NCBI GenBank assembly: GCA_011037195.1
Contig: JAAEAF010007712.1
Location: 1 to 64,000 of the forward strand
Origin: Triatoma infestans
Lineage: Eukaryota; Arthropoda; Insecta; Hemiptera; Reduviidae
Direction: 5' to 3'
Length of the DNA: 64,000 bases
The notes under the pieces were generated by a model. The model was not told the origin of the DNA. It did not search any database and worked only from the letters and a program-made list of their open reading frames with translations. A program made the position numbers and the translations under genes. Positions within the stretch are counted from its first letter, which is position 1; each line of letters opens with the position of its first letter. This document shows positions 1-12,093 of the stretch, in pieces.

Positions 1-32
1 TGTGTAAGTGTTTCACACCAGATTTTTTTTTA
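1..32 (-). repeat. Terminus of family X repeat, cut by the window edge
   Basis: The first 24 bases read as the reverse of a motif that recurs through the window: a run of A, then CTGGTGTGAAACACTCACAC. The same terminus appears on the + strand at 4839, 6737, 11865 and 31381, and on the - strand at 32388. Only the end is inside the window; the body would lie to the left. Family X is not assigned to a known class. Confidence 0.6.
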
Positions 33-1031
33 AATAATGAAAATTATATTTTCAAGAGAATATTTTCATTCTCAGTTTAGTTTATGTTTTGCAATTTTTT
101 AACACTCGTGGAAATTCCCATTTTGATAATCTGGTACTTGCAATAATACCATATTTTACAGCAAGAAAATCTGGTTTGAAACTTAACACATAACTTTCTC
201 GTTTACTGTGATTTTAAAGGCGCATCAACATATGGACGATTCAGATTATTCTAATTGATAGATTATTTACAAAATTGAGTTTTTTACAAATGTTTTAGTT
301 CTCCTAATTTTATACCAGGGGGAGAAACAATATGTAATATTGACTACATTGTAGACCATCATTTCAAAAGTTCTGAATGTAAAAGTTTAAGCTTCGTTGC
401 AGCTCACTTGAAACCACTAAAATCATTTCTCCCTAGAAAAATTTAAAACAAAAAACAAAAGAAGATATATTTAAAGATGTGGTATATTTTAAGAAAATCG
501 TTGGAACAATTTTCCAGAATATTTCGTCATACTGTAAACAATCTCTAGGGTCTCTAGGGTCGAAGAATGTTGAGCGAAATATTCGTATCTGATCCCTTGA
601 TGATACTCAGACATACATACCAATGTTTGTATTTGAGTAACATATACGAACGTGCAGATAATTCGCTAAATAATTATTTTAACATTTCAAAACGTAAATT
701 TCTGATGATAACTCAATTTCGAAAAACTAACACGACAGCAAGTTTTCTCTCTGACAGGATCAAGAGAAACAGCGATAAATATGGTAATAAGAGAAGTCTG
801 TAGATATTTAAAAACAAAAATTAAAATAAGAAGAACATGTATTTTTAGTACTTCTTACTTCTAGCCGATAATATTAATTCATTATGGCAGGTTACTGAAT
901 TAACGTAATATATACATTTTTCTCGATTCTAAAATTTATATTTCTAGACCATAATAAATAATTCTCTACTAATTTATAAGCCATACATAATTTTTATTGT
1001 TTAAACTATGTATTTATTTAACCAATCGAAT

Positions 1032-1063
<32 letters not shown>

Positions 1064-1116
1064 TTTTTGTACAGGTCATACTTTTTTTTAATAGTAATTT
1101 TTTTTAAATCTTTTAT
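33..1116. other. AT-rich stretch without recognisable gene
   Basis: No open frame here has a recognisable domain or splice context. The 78-codon frame at 567-803 has no similarity I recognise and sits among family-X-like fragments (for example near 480-530). An AT microsatellite lies near 1040-1062. I see nothing else supportable. Confidence 0.5.
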
Positions 1117-1866
1117 TTTAAGGCGTGTCAGCAGCGGTCGTTGTCCGCGTCAGGTCATTGGCGCCCGAAGCCTTCTCAGTACATTGCCCGCCTCCGAGGA
1201 GTGTTCTCTCATACATTTTTTTTCCCTACGTCATGACTTCGGCTATTCAGCCATTCAGCGTCTCGCGGCCCAGTATAAAAGAACTAGGCTGCGCTGGCGA
1301 TTTATGTTGTTCGTTTAGTTGGATATCCAGGAGGCACGTGAGAACAATCTCGGACGCGAATAACTTCACCCCCTTCCCCCCCTAGACAACACGGAAAACC
1401 CACTGCATCTGGAATGACATGGTAAGTCCAAGCTGGTGTCAGGAGGATGTGGTAAAACCGTAGGACATGCTCAGGCGTTGCTTGTCCATGGCCGGGCCAG
1501 TGTCCATTCTAGGCTTTTAAGTAGGAGATTTGTTCCCACTGCAAAATGGTACACGGGATCATGAGCCAGCCTGGTGGAGTTCTGTCTCCGCGCTCTCGAG
1601 TTGAGGAAAGATTTCGTGGTGGTCGAGGATTCGCAGTGATGATGGTAGAGTCCCAGTGTGTCTGTTCTATCGGAGGAAGTTGGCTGGTTTGTCTTTGGGA
1701 ATAGTTCCGCCTTCTTCCATTCCCTCGCAACAAAATGTCCATCACCGGTCACTGAGCTGTAGAGGCTCCAGGGAAGAGAAAATCTAAGGGCAGCACTGCT
1801 GTACTCGAACCCGGGACCTCCGCGTAGGAGTCTAGTGCACTAACCACTGAGCTAATCTCTTCCCTC
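1117..1866 (-). repeat. tRNA-derived SINE copy, interrupted by another repeat
   Basis: On the - strand the tRNA-like head is at 1866-1790, with an A-box-like TAGCTCAGTGG and a B-box-like GGTTCGAGTAC. The body runs to about 1736 and resumes at about 1212, ending near 1117 in the segment matching the SINE 3' end (GGCGCC, then GACGCGCC in intact copies). Between 1213 and 1735 lies foreign DNA that includes a family Y unit. Head, body and tail match the copies at 13113, 37114 and 45366. Confidence 0.75.
1213..1735 (+). repeat. Insertion inside a SINE, containing a family Y unit
   Basis: This roughly 520-bp segment separates the two halves of a SINE copy. Positions 1222-1386 match two other places in the window (16905-17058 and 57970-58112): a TATAAAA, then GGCTGCGCTGGCG, then TTGGATATCCAG and GGCACGTGAGAAC. 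The rest (1390-1735) has no second copy that I see. The class is unknown. Confidence 0.6.
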
Positions 1867-2690
1867 ATAGTGTTTATTAACACTAAAAGCGTTGGATTTA
1901 GTTAAAACGGAAGCTTCAGAGTTTGTCGTAAAAGAATCCTACTTTTAAAAATGATACACCACACATACCAAATAGAAAAAATAAGTAATTCATTTTTTCA
2001 CGTATTATATTAAACCAACTACATCCTTTCAATAAATATATATCTATTTCTAGTGACAATTTACGATTTGAAAGTTCAACAAAGACTAGATTTAATGACA
2101 AATCACCAATTCGTGAAATTCAACTGGAAATACCATACACTGAATACCAATCACACACTTATTTACAAATGCACTTAATAAAGAAAACAACGTACTGTCA
2201 CTATGTCATCGAAGAATTGTAAATTATTTTTTACGAGGACCTTGAATCGGTCAGCCTTTAGCATTAGCATTTCCCGCATTCAATATTATAAACGTTTGAT
2301 AACAATATTCAAGGTAATTGATAGTTTCAATTATTTGCCATGACCTGTTAAGTGTTTTGTTAAATTTTATCTTAAAAAAACAACAACAAGAACGTATTTA
2401 CGAATCAAAATATTGGTCAGCTCACTTTGAGCTTTACATGTAGTCAACAAAAATTGATGATATATTGAGATATATAATCTAAGTTCATGGTAGAATCGAG
2501 GTTTCAGTCTTGTAAAAGAAATCTTGGTTGAAGTTTGATGTTGTTGCTCGTTGAACCTCCATTGCTGACAAAAAAGAAAGATCAGAATCGGTTATCCGAA
2601 AATGGAAAGTTACTCAACGGTTTTTTTTTTCAGTTTTTAACGTTATCTAGAAATGTTTCCAACGATTTAATTTAAATTTGCCGAAAAATT
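1867..2690. other. AT-rich stretch, nothing recognised
   Basis: I see no convincing coding region or RNA gene. The 61-codon - strand frame at 1916-2101 is low-complexity and hydrophobic, with no recognisable family. Confidence 0.4.
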
Positions 2691-4190
2691 GATTTTATGG
2701 TTCTCTAAGAGCGTCCCATATTCGAATGGGTCTTCCTTTGGCTACCCTCTGCCTAGTCTATGCTGATAACCTCACGGTGGTAATTAGAGGGAAACAGTGG
2801 CAGGGATGATCCAAATGGCACTGAATATTATGGAAAACTGGTGCTCACATGATGGTTAAATATCGACCTGGAAAAGACTACGGTTGTCATATTTACAAGA
2901 CGCAAGATTTTTCAACTACCAATACTCAGCGGTTTCTGAATTCCTTTGGGCAGAGAGGTTAAATATCTCGGCGTCATTTTTGACCTTGGCTAACTTGGAG
3001 CCACTCAAAAGCCAAAATTTGCACTTGGCTCGGCAAAAGATTGTGTGGGAAGAATTGGTGATTAAGTCAAAATGACCCTTTGATTTTCAAATGATTGATC
3101 TAAAGGGTCTTTATACTTATGGAACCTATGTGTCGGTGTTTGGTAAACTAAGGTGCTGCAGCAGACAAGTAAAGTGATTAAGACGTTAACTGCATAGGTT
3201 GTCTGTCTCAGCCAGGTGGGCCATTAATATTACAGCTGTACTGCGGCTTTAGAAGTTCGATTCGTTCTGCCACCATTTACACATCTACATCCAAGGTGAG
3301 GCCGGAAAGTTGCCCATCGGCGGAACAGACGCATGTTCCGATTAGTGACATTCATCTGCCCATCAAAAGATGTATGGTGAATTGGAATAGGACACCTAGG
3401 TTGCTCACGGAAAATTATTGTTCCGGTTCATAATTTTGGGAACGATTTCCGAACTGCAAAACCAAATAAATCAGAATGGACAGAGAATCACTTATACCGG
3501 GTGATTGTATATGGCATTCGGCGCCTCTAAGACTAGTGACGAGTTGGAGACGGAATCTATAGCCACAAACCCTAGAACTCATGCTGGGCGGGTCTAGGCG
3601 GGTATGCCACAGCTTTTCAAGTGGGGATTGTTACTGTAATATGCTGTGCTAAGAAAATACTTGAATGCTTAAATGAAATCTCCACAATGATGGGATAGTT
3701 TTAGTTAGGAGAATATGGGTTCGGAACTTTTCTACGGTGAACCCAGGGCAATGGCTATAATCAACTTTTATGTCCTGGTTCGCAGCAAACAAGAGGCCTG
3801 GTGGCAAATACATTGGTCAAAAGGAAGTGAAAGAATTCATTACGGGGACCCTCCAGTAATTTACGGCAGAGCAGCTAAACCAGGGTCGCGTGGCCTTAAG
3901 AATTATAGTGCGTCTGCTGACAAGGCACTGTAGGCTCAGGAAGCATATGAGCCTATTAGGCCTTACCTATAGTGGTCATTGCAGGTTTTGCTGGACCGAG
4001 AAAAAGTCACCGCTCCATGCCCTCTGCGATTGCAAGGGCCTGTCAAGAGCGAGATTCCGTCACCTAGGCAATGAATCGGCCGCGGTAACGAGTTATACGG
4101 AGCAGTTATCAGACGCTTGCTTGTGGGGACTAGATTTTTATTATATGCTCTGGCACGTAAGCCGTTGCCTTACGTTAAACCTGTGAACTT
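2691..4190 (+). pseudogene. Decayed non-LTR retrotransposon (R1/jockey-like): reverse transcriptase and C-terminal knuckle
   Basis: Translating across several frameshifts gives the RT palm (LCLVYADNLTVVIRGK, about 2748-2796). Here the second catalytic Asp of the YADD box is Asn. It is followed by KTTVVIFTRR and GREVKYLGVIFD (to about 2985), typical of the RT thumb side in R1/jockey-type LINEs. The 3890-4186 frame holds the family's C-terminal knuckle: LLTRHCRL, then CRFCWTEKKSPLHALCDC. Many stops and frameshifts make it a dead copy. The assignment rests on family knowledge; the exact clade is not certain. Confidence 0.7.
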
Positions 4191-4838
4191 TATAATAGAT
4201 CATTGTGTATCGGTAATTGTTGGCCAATTGGACCACTCCTCTTTCGCAATTCTATTCTAGGCTTCCCTCTGAAATGTAATTTCAATTATAATAGAACGAA
4301 TACATCTCCCTTAAAATATGAATATATTTCCCTTAATAATATGGACATATAACTCTTAATGGATAACTAAACTTATAGTAAAAATTCCAAATATGAAGAA
4401 AATGTATCAATTGGAAAATAGGGTAAGAACAAACCGTGAGTGAATGATCACGGAAGACTGCTTTTTTTCCAATAATACCAGAACACCATTTCAATATATT
4501 AAATGTGTTGAATTTTTTAATGTTTAATTTTCTTTCCAATATTTACATTACTACTGATTCAGTGTGCAAATTTTATATATTAGTTTTGAATGCCAAATTC
4601 TTCTATTGTAAAAACACTAATAAAACAGGACGATCTGCTTTCGATGCATTCAACTTTGAATGGAAAATTCCATCTTTAAAATATAAATTAATTACTAGAT
4701 TCAAGTTTTGTTGTAAGTGAAAGTTGCTATTAGCTATCGGCTTAAATCTAATTTTTTCAAGAATCATTAATTATATTTATTAAAAAAAAATAACATATTA
4801 TATTGATTTATAATTTCAGTTGCAAAAAAAAAAAAAAT
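4191..4838. other. AT-rich stretch, nothing recognised
   Basis: Low-complexity AT-rich DNA. The short open frames on both strands (4333-4539, 4505-4720) have no recognisable domains. The stretch ends in a run of A abutting the family X terminus. Confidence 0.4.
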
Positions 4839-5663
4839 CTGGTGTGAAACACTCACACAACTTTCTCTTACTCCAGGTTTCAAAATTATAATGTACTAAT
4901 TTTATAGTTTGCGTACCAAATTTAATGAAATTTGTCGAAAACTGAAAAAACTGTTCAGTAACAGCGCACTTCCGGTTTAATAATTTTCTTGAAACTCGGA
5001 ATTTTACCGTTTATTTATTTCTAATTAATTTTGTTTGGATAGTAGAATTGTATAATCAACTATGATGGCACTTTAGAGAAAAACATAACCCCACCCCTCC
5101 CCTAAAAGTGCCCTTAACTGAATTTTGCCAGAGAAATGTTTTAAATAAAAGTTGTAAATCTTTGTATGGGTAGTTTGTATACGTTGTTTCAAGAAAATTA
5201 TGGAGCAATTTTTGAGTAAATCGCAAAAAAGTGAAAAAATTATTAAGTAAAGTGGTAAAGTAAACGCACTTCCGGTCATCCAATTTTCAAACTCGGAATT
5301 TCAACAACACATTCAGTTCTAATTAACATTATTTAGATGACAAAATTATCTAATAAACTGAAATAACACTTTAGATAAAAACCTAACCTCCCCCCCCCAA
5401 AAGTGCCCTTAAATGAATATTTTCGGAGAAATGTTTCAAATAAAAGTTGTAGCTCTTTGTATATGTAGTTGATATAGGAAGTTTAAAGAAAATCGTCGGA
5501 GCCATTTTTGAGATAATCGCAAAAACGTAAAAAGAAAAAACTAGTAAAGTGGTACTTCGGGTTGAGGAATTTGACAAGACACGGTACTGTCAATCCCATG
5601 GTGATAACTAAACGTAATATCAAGTTTCAACTTTCTACGGTTTTTCATTTTTGAGCTATGATG

Positions 5664-5701
<38 letters not shown>

Positions 5702-5812
5702 GCTAAAAACCACTTTTTTAGGGGACCTCAAAACGGATATTTCCGGTGAAAACTCGATATCGAAAATTTCACACGATTACAATACTTCCTATTACTAGGA
5801 GTAAGAGAAAGT
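4839..5812 (+). repeat. Family X repeat, longest copy, with internal tandem units
   Basis: It starts with CTGGTGTGAAACACTCACAC and ends with a small palindrome, GTAAGAGAAAGT preceded by its near reverse complement (5786-5812). Inside are two diverged tandem units of about 300 bp (about 4940-5266 and 5267-5560). Each contains CACTTCCGGT-like and AACTCGGAATTT motifs, then a C-rich patch and a GTTT(C)AAATAAAAGTTGTA motif. A third, partial unit follows with an (AC)n microsatellite at 5668-5695. No long open frame is visible, so it is non-autonomous or non-coding. The class is unknown. Confidence 0.7.
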
Positions 5813-6736
5813 TAAAAAAAAATGTGGATTTCATGGAATTTCTCTGAGGTAGGTCGTCAAACGATATTAGTTGCCATGTTCCTTGTGCTCTTGTGAGCAA
5901 ACTTGAACTCGAATGTGACACTTTACTTTTTATTAATTATAACTGTTCGGATGAGATTGTGAAGTCAGATTTTCCTTTAACAAAGATACCATTTTTTCAA
6001 TGTTTTTTTTTTTTATTTGCAAGAATTATTGCACTCATTCAAGACAAAAAGAAAGGCGAAGTAAATTCACAAAATGTGAAGTTTTGGAATGTAAAGAAGC
6101 TCAAGACTTAAATTCTGAGTCTCCTCAAAAGATAATAATATATTACTTATAAATCATTATTACTTTTTTCCTTGTAAACGAGGAAAGTAAACAATTCTTT
6201 TGTTTACTTGTCTTCATGAGACAACATTCATAATAAAAAACACCAAGCGGACGATAATTGTTGGGGAAATTTGGTATTTTTATTAGTATTTGGTAATTAG
6301 ATTGGCAGAGTGGAAGGTAATTTTTATTGGCTATAATTTGGTATGGGAAAAAAGCGTACGCTTGTTTTCACGTCATTGGTTGCTCATTACTGTTGTAAAT
6401 AATATTAAGTTATAAAGGTTTAATACTTTCAAGATTGTTTTTATTTCCAATTCGGAATTTAGTTTAGTTAAACTATTACGTACACATGATGTAAGAACTC
6501 CCTTAACAATCAACAATAATGATAATTATTTTTTTAATTACAATCCTTGAAATGGAATTAAGTCATAAACTAGACTTCATAGCTCCTTAACAAACATTAC
6601 TGTTTTTTTTCAATTACATTACCTTTTGATACATTCAAAAATTTCATTTTTAAGAAATTTTAATGAAAATGTAAACGTTAACCTGTTGCATGAAAAAAAA
6701 AAAATTCATGATAAAATATTCTACAAATTTAAAAAT
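5813..6736. other. AT-rich stretch, nothing recognised
   Basis: The 72-codon + strand frame at 5893-6111 is lysine-rich and low-complexity, with no recognisable family. I see no splice-supported exon or RNA gene. Confidence 0.4.
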
Positions 6737-7065
6737 CTGGTGTGAAACACTCACACAACTTTCTCTTTCTCTAGTTTTCATAATTGTAATTGACAAACAT
6801 TATAGTTAGGGTACCAAATTTAAAATTTAATGAAATTCGTCGGTGTTTTTATGGAGAAAATCAACCAAACTGAAAAAACTGTTCAGTAAAAACATACTTC
6901 CGGTTTACTAATTTTCTTAAAACTCGAAATTTTGGCAATATATTTATTTCTAATTAATTTTGTTTAGATGGTAGAATACTAAGATAGCACTTTTAAAGGC
7001 AAACATTACCCTAAAAATACCCCTACCCCTTCCCCAAAAGCCCCTAAAAATGACTAGTTATAAGA
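6737..7065 (+). repeat. Family X repeat, single-unit copy
   Basis: It begins with the same terminus as the 4839 copy and then follows it through the ATAATTGTAATTGACAAA, ACTTCCGGTTTACTAATTTT and C-rich patches. It carries one unit rather than two and ends near TTATAAGAAAGC. Confidence 0.65.
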
Positions 7066-7794
7066 AAGCTAAAGCCTTCCTTGTTGATACGCCCTTGAAC
7101 ATACCCGGACAATCCTCACTCTATTGTCTGATTCGTTTTTATTGAAACTTTTTATTAATCAGTCTACTTACCTATTCATTCCGCTTATTTATCTCTTTTA
7201 TACCTTTGTTACTGAAAATATTGTTATTTTATCAAAAACTCCTCCACCTAATTTTTAAATAAAACTGTCATCTAATCATTCTTTTATTATGTCTCTCTCA
7301 TTAGAATCCAGTTTAGGCTTATCTTAAACTAAGGAAGGAATATTATTTTCAATGAACATTTTTGTGAAAATGGTTGTCCTTTAAATTAATATTAAAATCA
7401 AATATTGATAACAAAACTAGCAAGACCAAAACTAAACATATATGCTAACCTAAACGACATTTTTACTTTCTCTTACTTCTAGTAAGAGAAGTCTTACGAT
7501 CGAGTCCAATTTTCAAAATTGAATTTGCGGGAAATTGTACTTAGAGTGCTTTGAGGTCTCTAAGTACGAAAAAATGTTTTTAGTGCTTACAAAATACTCA
7601 AAATGTGTGTGAACAAAATACTCAAAAAGGAGAAGTCGTAAGAAACGCAAACTTGGTATTCCGTTTGGTTTAAAACTACTTTATCTGGCACGAAGTTTTG
7701 GACAAAATCGATTAATCGCAAGTTAGACTATACTGAATGTTTTTTTTCAATTTTTTAATATTTAACTAAAACGTGACTACTTTTCAAAAAAGTA
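7066..7794. other. AT-rich stretch with a short family-X-like palindrome
   Basis: There is no gene here. A perfect-looking palindrome of the family X end type (ACTTTCTCTTAC, spacer, GTAAGAGAAGT) lies at 7465-7492, suggesting a solo end. The rest is unremarkable AT-rich DNA. Confidence 0.4.
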
Positions 7795-8002
7795 GGGAAG
7801 GGATTAGTTAAGTGGTAGCGCACTAACTCACATGCTTCGGGTCCACAGGTGTTGCCCTTAGATTTTCTCTTTTTAGGGCCTCTGCAGTTCACTACCCGAT
7901 ATTGTCTGTAAAGGGAGAACATGTCTGGAGGCCGGCAGTGCATTGGAAGGCTCCGAAGCCTATGATCACAGATGTTGACACGCCTTTAATTAAAAAAAAA
8001 AA
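7795..8002 (+). repeat. tRNA-derived SINE copy
   Basis: GGGAAGGGATTAGTTAAGTG starts the head with an A-box-like region, but the B-box region is altered (about 7838-7852). The body matches the other copies: CCTTAGATTTTCTC, then GGGAGAAC, then GGAGGCCGGCAGTGCATTG, then GATGTTGACACGCC. It ends in a poly(A) tail. A - strand frame across it (7755-7943) is a by-product. Confidence 0.75.
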
Positions 8003-8459
8003 TTGCTATTAACCACTTTTAAATATAGTGTTTTTTATAAATAAGATAATTTGCTTTTTTATCGTTCAATAGCTTTCTAAAATCCATTATCCGTTTGTTC
8101 ATGATTATGTTGTGCGTATAATTCCAATCGTATGGTCGCATTGCCTAGCTCAAATAGAGATGATCTTTCAAGAGTCCTATTTCTGCTTCAGGTAATAGGC
8201 GTCTTGGTTTGTCGGATGTGGGCGTTAAGCACACATATTGATGCCCTTCCAAGCACTCTTTTTGCTTCTTTCGATGCATCAATTGGGATCTTGATAGATA
8301 GCTTTGGGAGCTTTTGGGAAAGATAAATTACTCTCTTTCCTGTAGCACCTAAATAACATTCATCCTAATATAAAGAAATGGAAATTGAAGAGAATGAAAA
8401 GCTTCCGTTCATGGAACTCATTTAGTAGTCCATAGAAAAAAGATAGAACATCAAGACAT
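8003..8459. other. No recognisable gene
   Basis: The 64-codon + strand frame at 8132-8326 has no family I recognise. Because the Penelope-like fragment begins just downstream, this could be an unrecognisable earlier part of that element. Confidence 0.35.
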
Positions 8460-9345
8460 ACAGTGTACCTGAAGAAAATCCATACCATTCAAGTAAACCA
8501 GTACTTGAATGAGAGCTCTTACCATCATCCAGCACAGTAGAAAAATTTGATCAGTACTTTGGTCAAATGCATCATCAGGATAGGACCATCAGTTGCCCAA
8601 AGAAGAAAATCATCTTCGGCAAGCTTTGAAACAGAATGGCTATAAGGATCGGCAAATAACTACTCTCCTCAATATGGCCAAGCAGCTTCCTCGAATCAGG
8701 AAACCGGAAGAATTAGAGGAAAGAAGTCAGAAAATTATGCCTTTATGTGAAAATATGAGCAAGAAGTGTGAGTGAAGACTAAACCGAAATCCTGGCAAAG
8801 TATAATATAAGAGCCATAAATAGAACAGATAGAAAAATGCCCGAATGCTTCCACAGTTCAAGGACAAATTTCCACTACAAATATATAGAGTCTATACATT
8901 CCTTGCATCTGTGTAGAAAAATATATAGGATAGACTGAGTAGTTAGTCACAATGCGCCTTACAGAACAGATTTAATGTGCTCAAAAACCACAAAACGGAA
9001 AAGTCCGCACTTTAATTAATTTTGAGGACCCAAAGTCCACGCCCAAGTGAGCAATTATTACAAACGTGTCGTAAGAGAAGCAGAGTAGAAATTGAAAAGA
9101 GGAAAACTATTTAAATAAGGATGATACTATGTCTGAGTAGAATCTGGCTGCTTCTGCTCAGAGAAAGAAGAATAATAGAAGAGGAAACACTAAGAAAAAG
9201 TAAAACAAGGCTCAATTTTAGCTATGAGGCAGCGGGAAGGAAGACTAAGACCTCGTCACCCACCAGCCAATCATACTCATGGAAAGAAAATCAAGCCTCG
9301 CGTACTGTCAAGAGCATTTACAGAATGGAGAAGAAAGCTCTGTCC
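8460..9345 (+). pseudogene. Penelope-like retroelement fragment (C-terminal RT region and remnant of the following domain)
   Basis: Reading across stops, 8490-8580 gives NQYLNESSYHHPAQ, stop, KNLISTLV, which is the NS.HHPAQK..V.STLV signature at the end of Penelope-like RTs. The open frame at 8593-8775 continues with EENHLRQALKQNGYKDRQI, another conserved spot (L..NGY....I). Next come AKYNIRAIN and a weak CRKIY (about 8910), where the GIY-YIG endonuclease would start, and then YKRVVREAEVEIEKRK (about 9060). The catalytic RT core is absent. Frameshifts and stops show it is dead. Confidence 0.65.
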
Positions 9346-9399
9346 CTCCAATCACTGCTGTTTTCTATCCCATCCTATCATGTCAGATTCACCCTGAGT

Positions 9400-9480
9400 G
9401 ATTTAAGTTTCCGGTGTAAATTCAATTTTGAAAATTTGACCAATCGCAATACTTCCTCTTACTATGAGTTAGAGAAAGTA
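9400..9480 (+). repeat. Family X repeat, 3' end fragment
   Basis: It carries the family X right end: TTTCCGGTGTAAA, then GAAAATTTGACCAATCGCAA, then the terminal palindrome ACTTCCTCTTAC...GAGAAAGTA. It directly abuts the Penelope-like fragment. Confidence 0.6.
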
Positions 9481-10883
9481 CAAAAGGGATACAATAAGTT
9501 CAGTTAATACACCCATCTCTTTAAGATTAAACTTTGAAGTTATTACTGAAGAAATGAACTATTATCTTTAGAAATATATCACCTTAACATATTTCCGCAA
9601 ATACGTAGTATGAATCCAATATCTGAATATAATTAGCTGGTCATTTTTATATATGCTTTTACATATATTCTTCATTTTAATCCAATATAAAATGTTTCAT
9701 TTTCTTAAATTTTTAGGAGCGTTTTCTGATTTCTTAGTAAAATGTTAAGAAATCTTAAGCACACATATTTTGGGAATTTTGGTTTCCACTATATGATCTA
9801 TTAGGACGTCAAGAGTGAGCAAAAAATTTAAAAAAAATAATACAATGTAGGATCATTAAGTTATTTAGAAACTTTTTTTTCATTAAAATATAAATAAATA
9901 AAACAAAATTTATCTCAAAAACAGTAACTTCAAAGGCGTAAGATAAAAGATGGTATTATTAAGTAATATAGATTATAATACGTAATAATAATAAATAATT
10001 ATAACGTAATAATAAATTATTATAATTTTGGCTTAACCTAATTGCTCGCATTATTAAAATATAAAAAACCCATTTACAACCTAGATAATACTTATTTACC
10101 ATATACATCACTTTAATATAATAATATATCCGATTAATTGAAGTGAATTGTAGCAATAGAATTAAAAGAAATAGTGATATTTGACCATTTGTGAACTGTA
10201 CCGACAATGAGATACCAATTATTTAATTATTTACAATTACAGATGAAAGCGTTATTTATTAATTTATTATTTATAAATTATTTATTTATGAATAATGAGG
10301 GAGTCATTTGTTGGCCTTTTAAAGGATTCTTTGAAAGTTACTCTAAAATGTTTCTTCTATTATGCAATTCTTCTACACCAAACAAAGAACTTAATTTTAT
10401 ATCATATATATTATACATATAAGTTTCATTTGTCAAAAAAAAAAGTTTTTAATTTTTGTTACACTATTGTCCATCAAATTTCACTATTGCTGTCATAAAG
10501 AAAATCAGTAGTTATGTCAAGTCAAATAGCATTTCATCTCGAACTAAGTGAAACCATTGCTTGTGTGCAAGAAAACATAAACACAAAAAGAAGAAAAATA
10601 CTCATTGACTTTCTCTTTTTGGAATTATTACAATTTTATTGACAAATTTTTCAAACTTGGAAGTTTTACTTAAAATGTACATATAATGGCCCATTACTCA
10701 TACCCCAAATAAACCATTTACGGTGGAAAATCGTCCATTCTGTTTGTTGGCTCTAAGGACATAAAAGCTTGGCTACGTTGTAAACCACATCAAACTTCGA
10801 CAAACGTTTCTTATCAAATCCCAATAAATATTGTAGCAGTTTATTGAGTTTTATGTATATATATAAGCTTCTATATAAATATA

Positions 10884-10918
<35 letters not shown>

Positions 10919-11314
10919 AAGAAAGATACGTTTATGACATTAGTCCCTTAAGGACAACAAAAGTATATACATACATTTAAATAAATCAAATAACTCTAGT
11001 CTGAGTTGCTGCCAAAAAATTTAAAAAATATAATGAAAAGAAACAAAGGAAAAAAATTACATTACTTTTAAAACTTAAAAACAAAACCTTAGCAAAAATT
11101 AAAAGAAAAGAATTAAATACTATTTACAGTACCAGCTTTTATAACGAGTATATACAAATAATAACAAGCATATAATAATAAGTATATAATAATAATAATA
11201 ACTATAATGACTTGATTGCAATAATAATACGTAGAAAACAAAAAAAAGAATAAGTAAAGCGAAGAAGTAATAATTATAGTAAATTATCGATTAACATAAC
11301 TTTCAAATAGTATT
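9481..11314. other. AT-rich stretch with microsatellites
   Basis: There is no supportable gene. Short hydrophobic frames (9959-10207, 10207-10422) are AT-driven. A (GT)n(GA)n microsatellite lies at about 10883-10918, and AAT/ATA-rich runs lie at 9960-10020 and 11160-11200. Confidence 0.45.
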
Positions 11315-11383
11315 TGTACTATACTATACTACATTTGTACTATACTACATTTGTACTATACTACATTTGTATTATACTACATA
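11315..11383. repeat. 16-bp minisatellite
   Basis: About four tandem copies of GTACTATACTACATTT, the last diverged. Flanking CTTTCAAATA (11301-11310) and TATTTGAAAG (11391-11400) are inverted copies, so the array sits in the loop of a short inverted repeat. Confidence 0.75.
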
Positions 11384-11864
11384 CATGTAGTATTTGAAAG
11401 TATTGGCAGATTTGGCTTTAAAGAATTCCATAGGCTACATGCTTTTAATAAAATGAATTTTGACAAGTTGCTGTTCTAGGTGTAGGTGTCGTATATAACT
11501 TAGAATCTACATGTCGAGTAGATCTTAAGTGCAACAGAGAGAGAGGGAGAGAGATAGAGTGCGAGGGAGAGAATTGTTTGTAAATATATAATCATAATAT
11601 TAATATATATAAATATACTGGTAGAAATTTTATTGTAAAGAGTTATTGTAGAGGAAAGCTATATGTTGCAGTTCCTAAAGAATCCTCGAAAATCCATTTT
11701 TCTATAATAATTTTAGCTTAGTTCAATATAACTCATTATTTAAACAGATTAAAATCGCTACCAATCCGGTTTTATTTAATTAAATATCCGTCTGTATATT
11801 GTCTAAAGATAAACTATTATTTTTAACTTTTTTCACCAAATGCGTGAATTATTTTTAAAAAAAT

Positions 11865-12093
11865 CTGGTGTGAAATACTCACAACTTTCTATTAATCCTA
11901 TAACTACAATTAGGTATATATAAAATGACAAATGGTACTTTAATGGAAAGCTTAAAGTTACTGTTTTTCCAGAACTATCCAAAAAATCAGTTTTCCCGGG
12001 AAAATGTTTGAAATAAAAATGATAGACTCCATGTGGAGTGTGTGGAAAGTATATAAAATTTAAAGGAAATCGTTGGAGTCGTTAAGAGAAAGT
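11865..12093 (+). repeat. Family X repeat, internally deleted copy
   Basis: It starts CTGGTGTGAAATACTCACAA and passes through a TTTGAAATAAAAATGATAGA patch. It then runs GGAAATCGTTGGAGTCGTTA and ends in AAGAGAAAGTA. It is shorter than the other copies. Confidence 0.6.

Noticed and set aside
5640..5700. Array-like repeat as CRISPR or satellite
   Set aside because: It is a simple (AC)n microsatellite in a eukaryotic repeat element.
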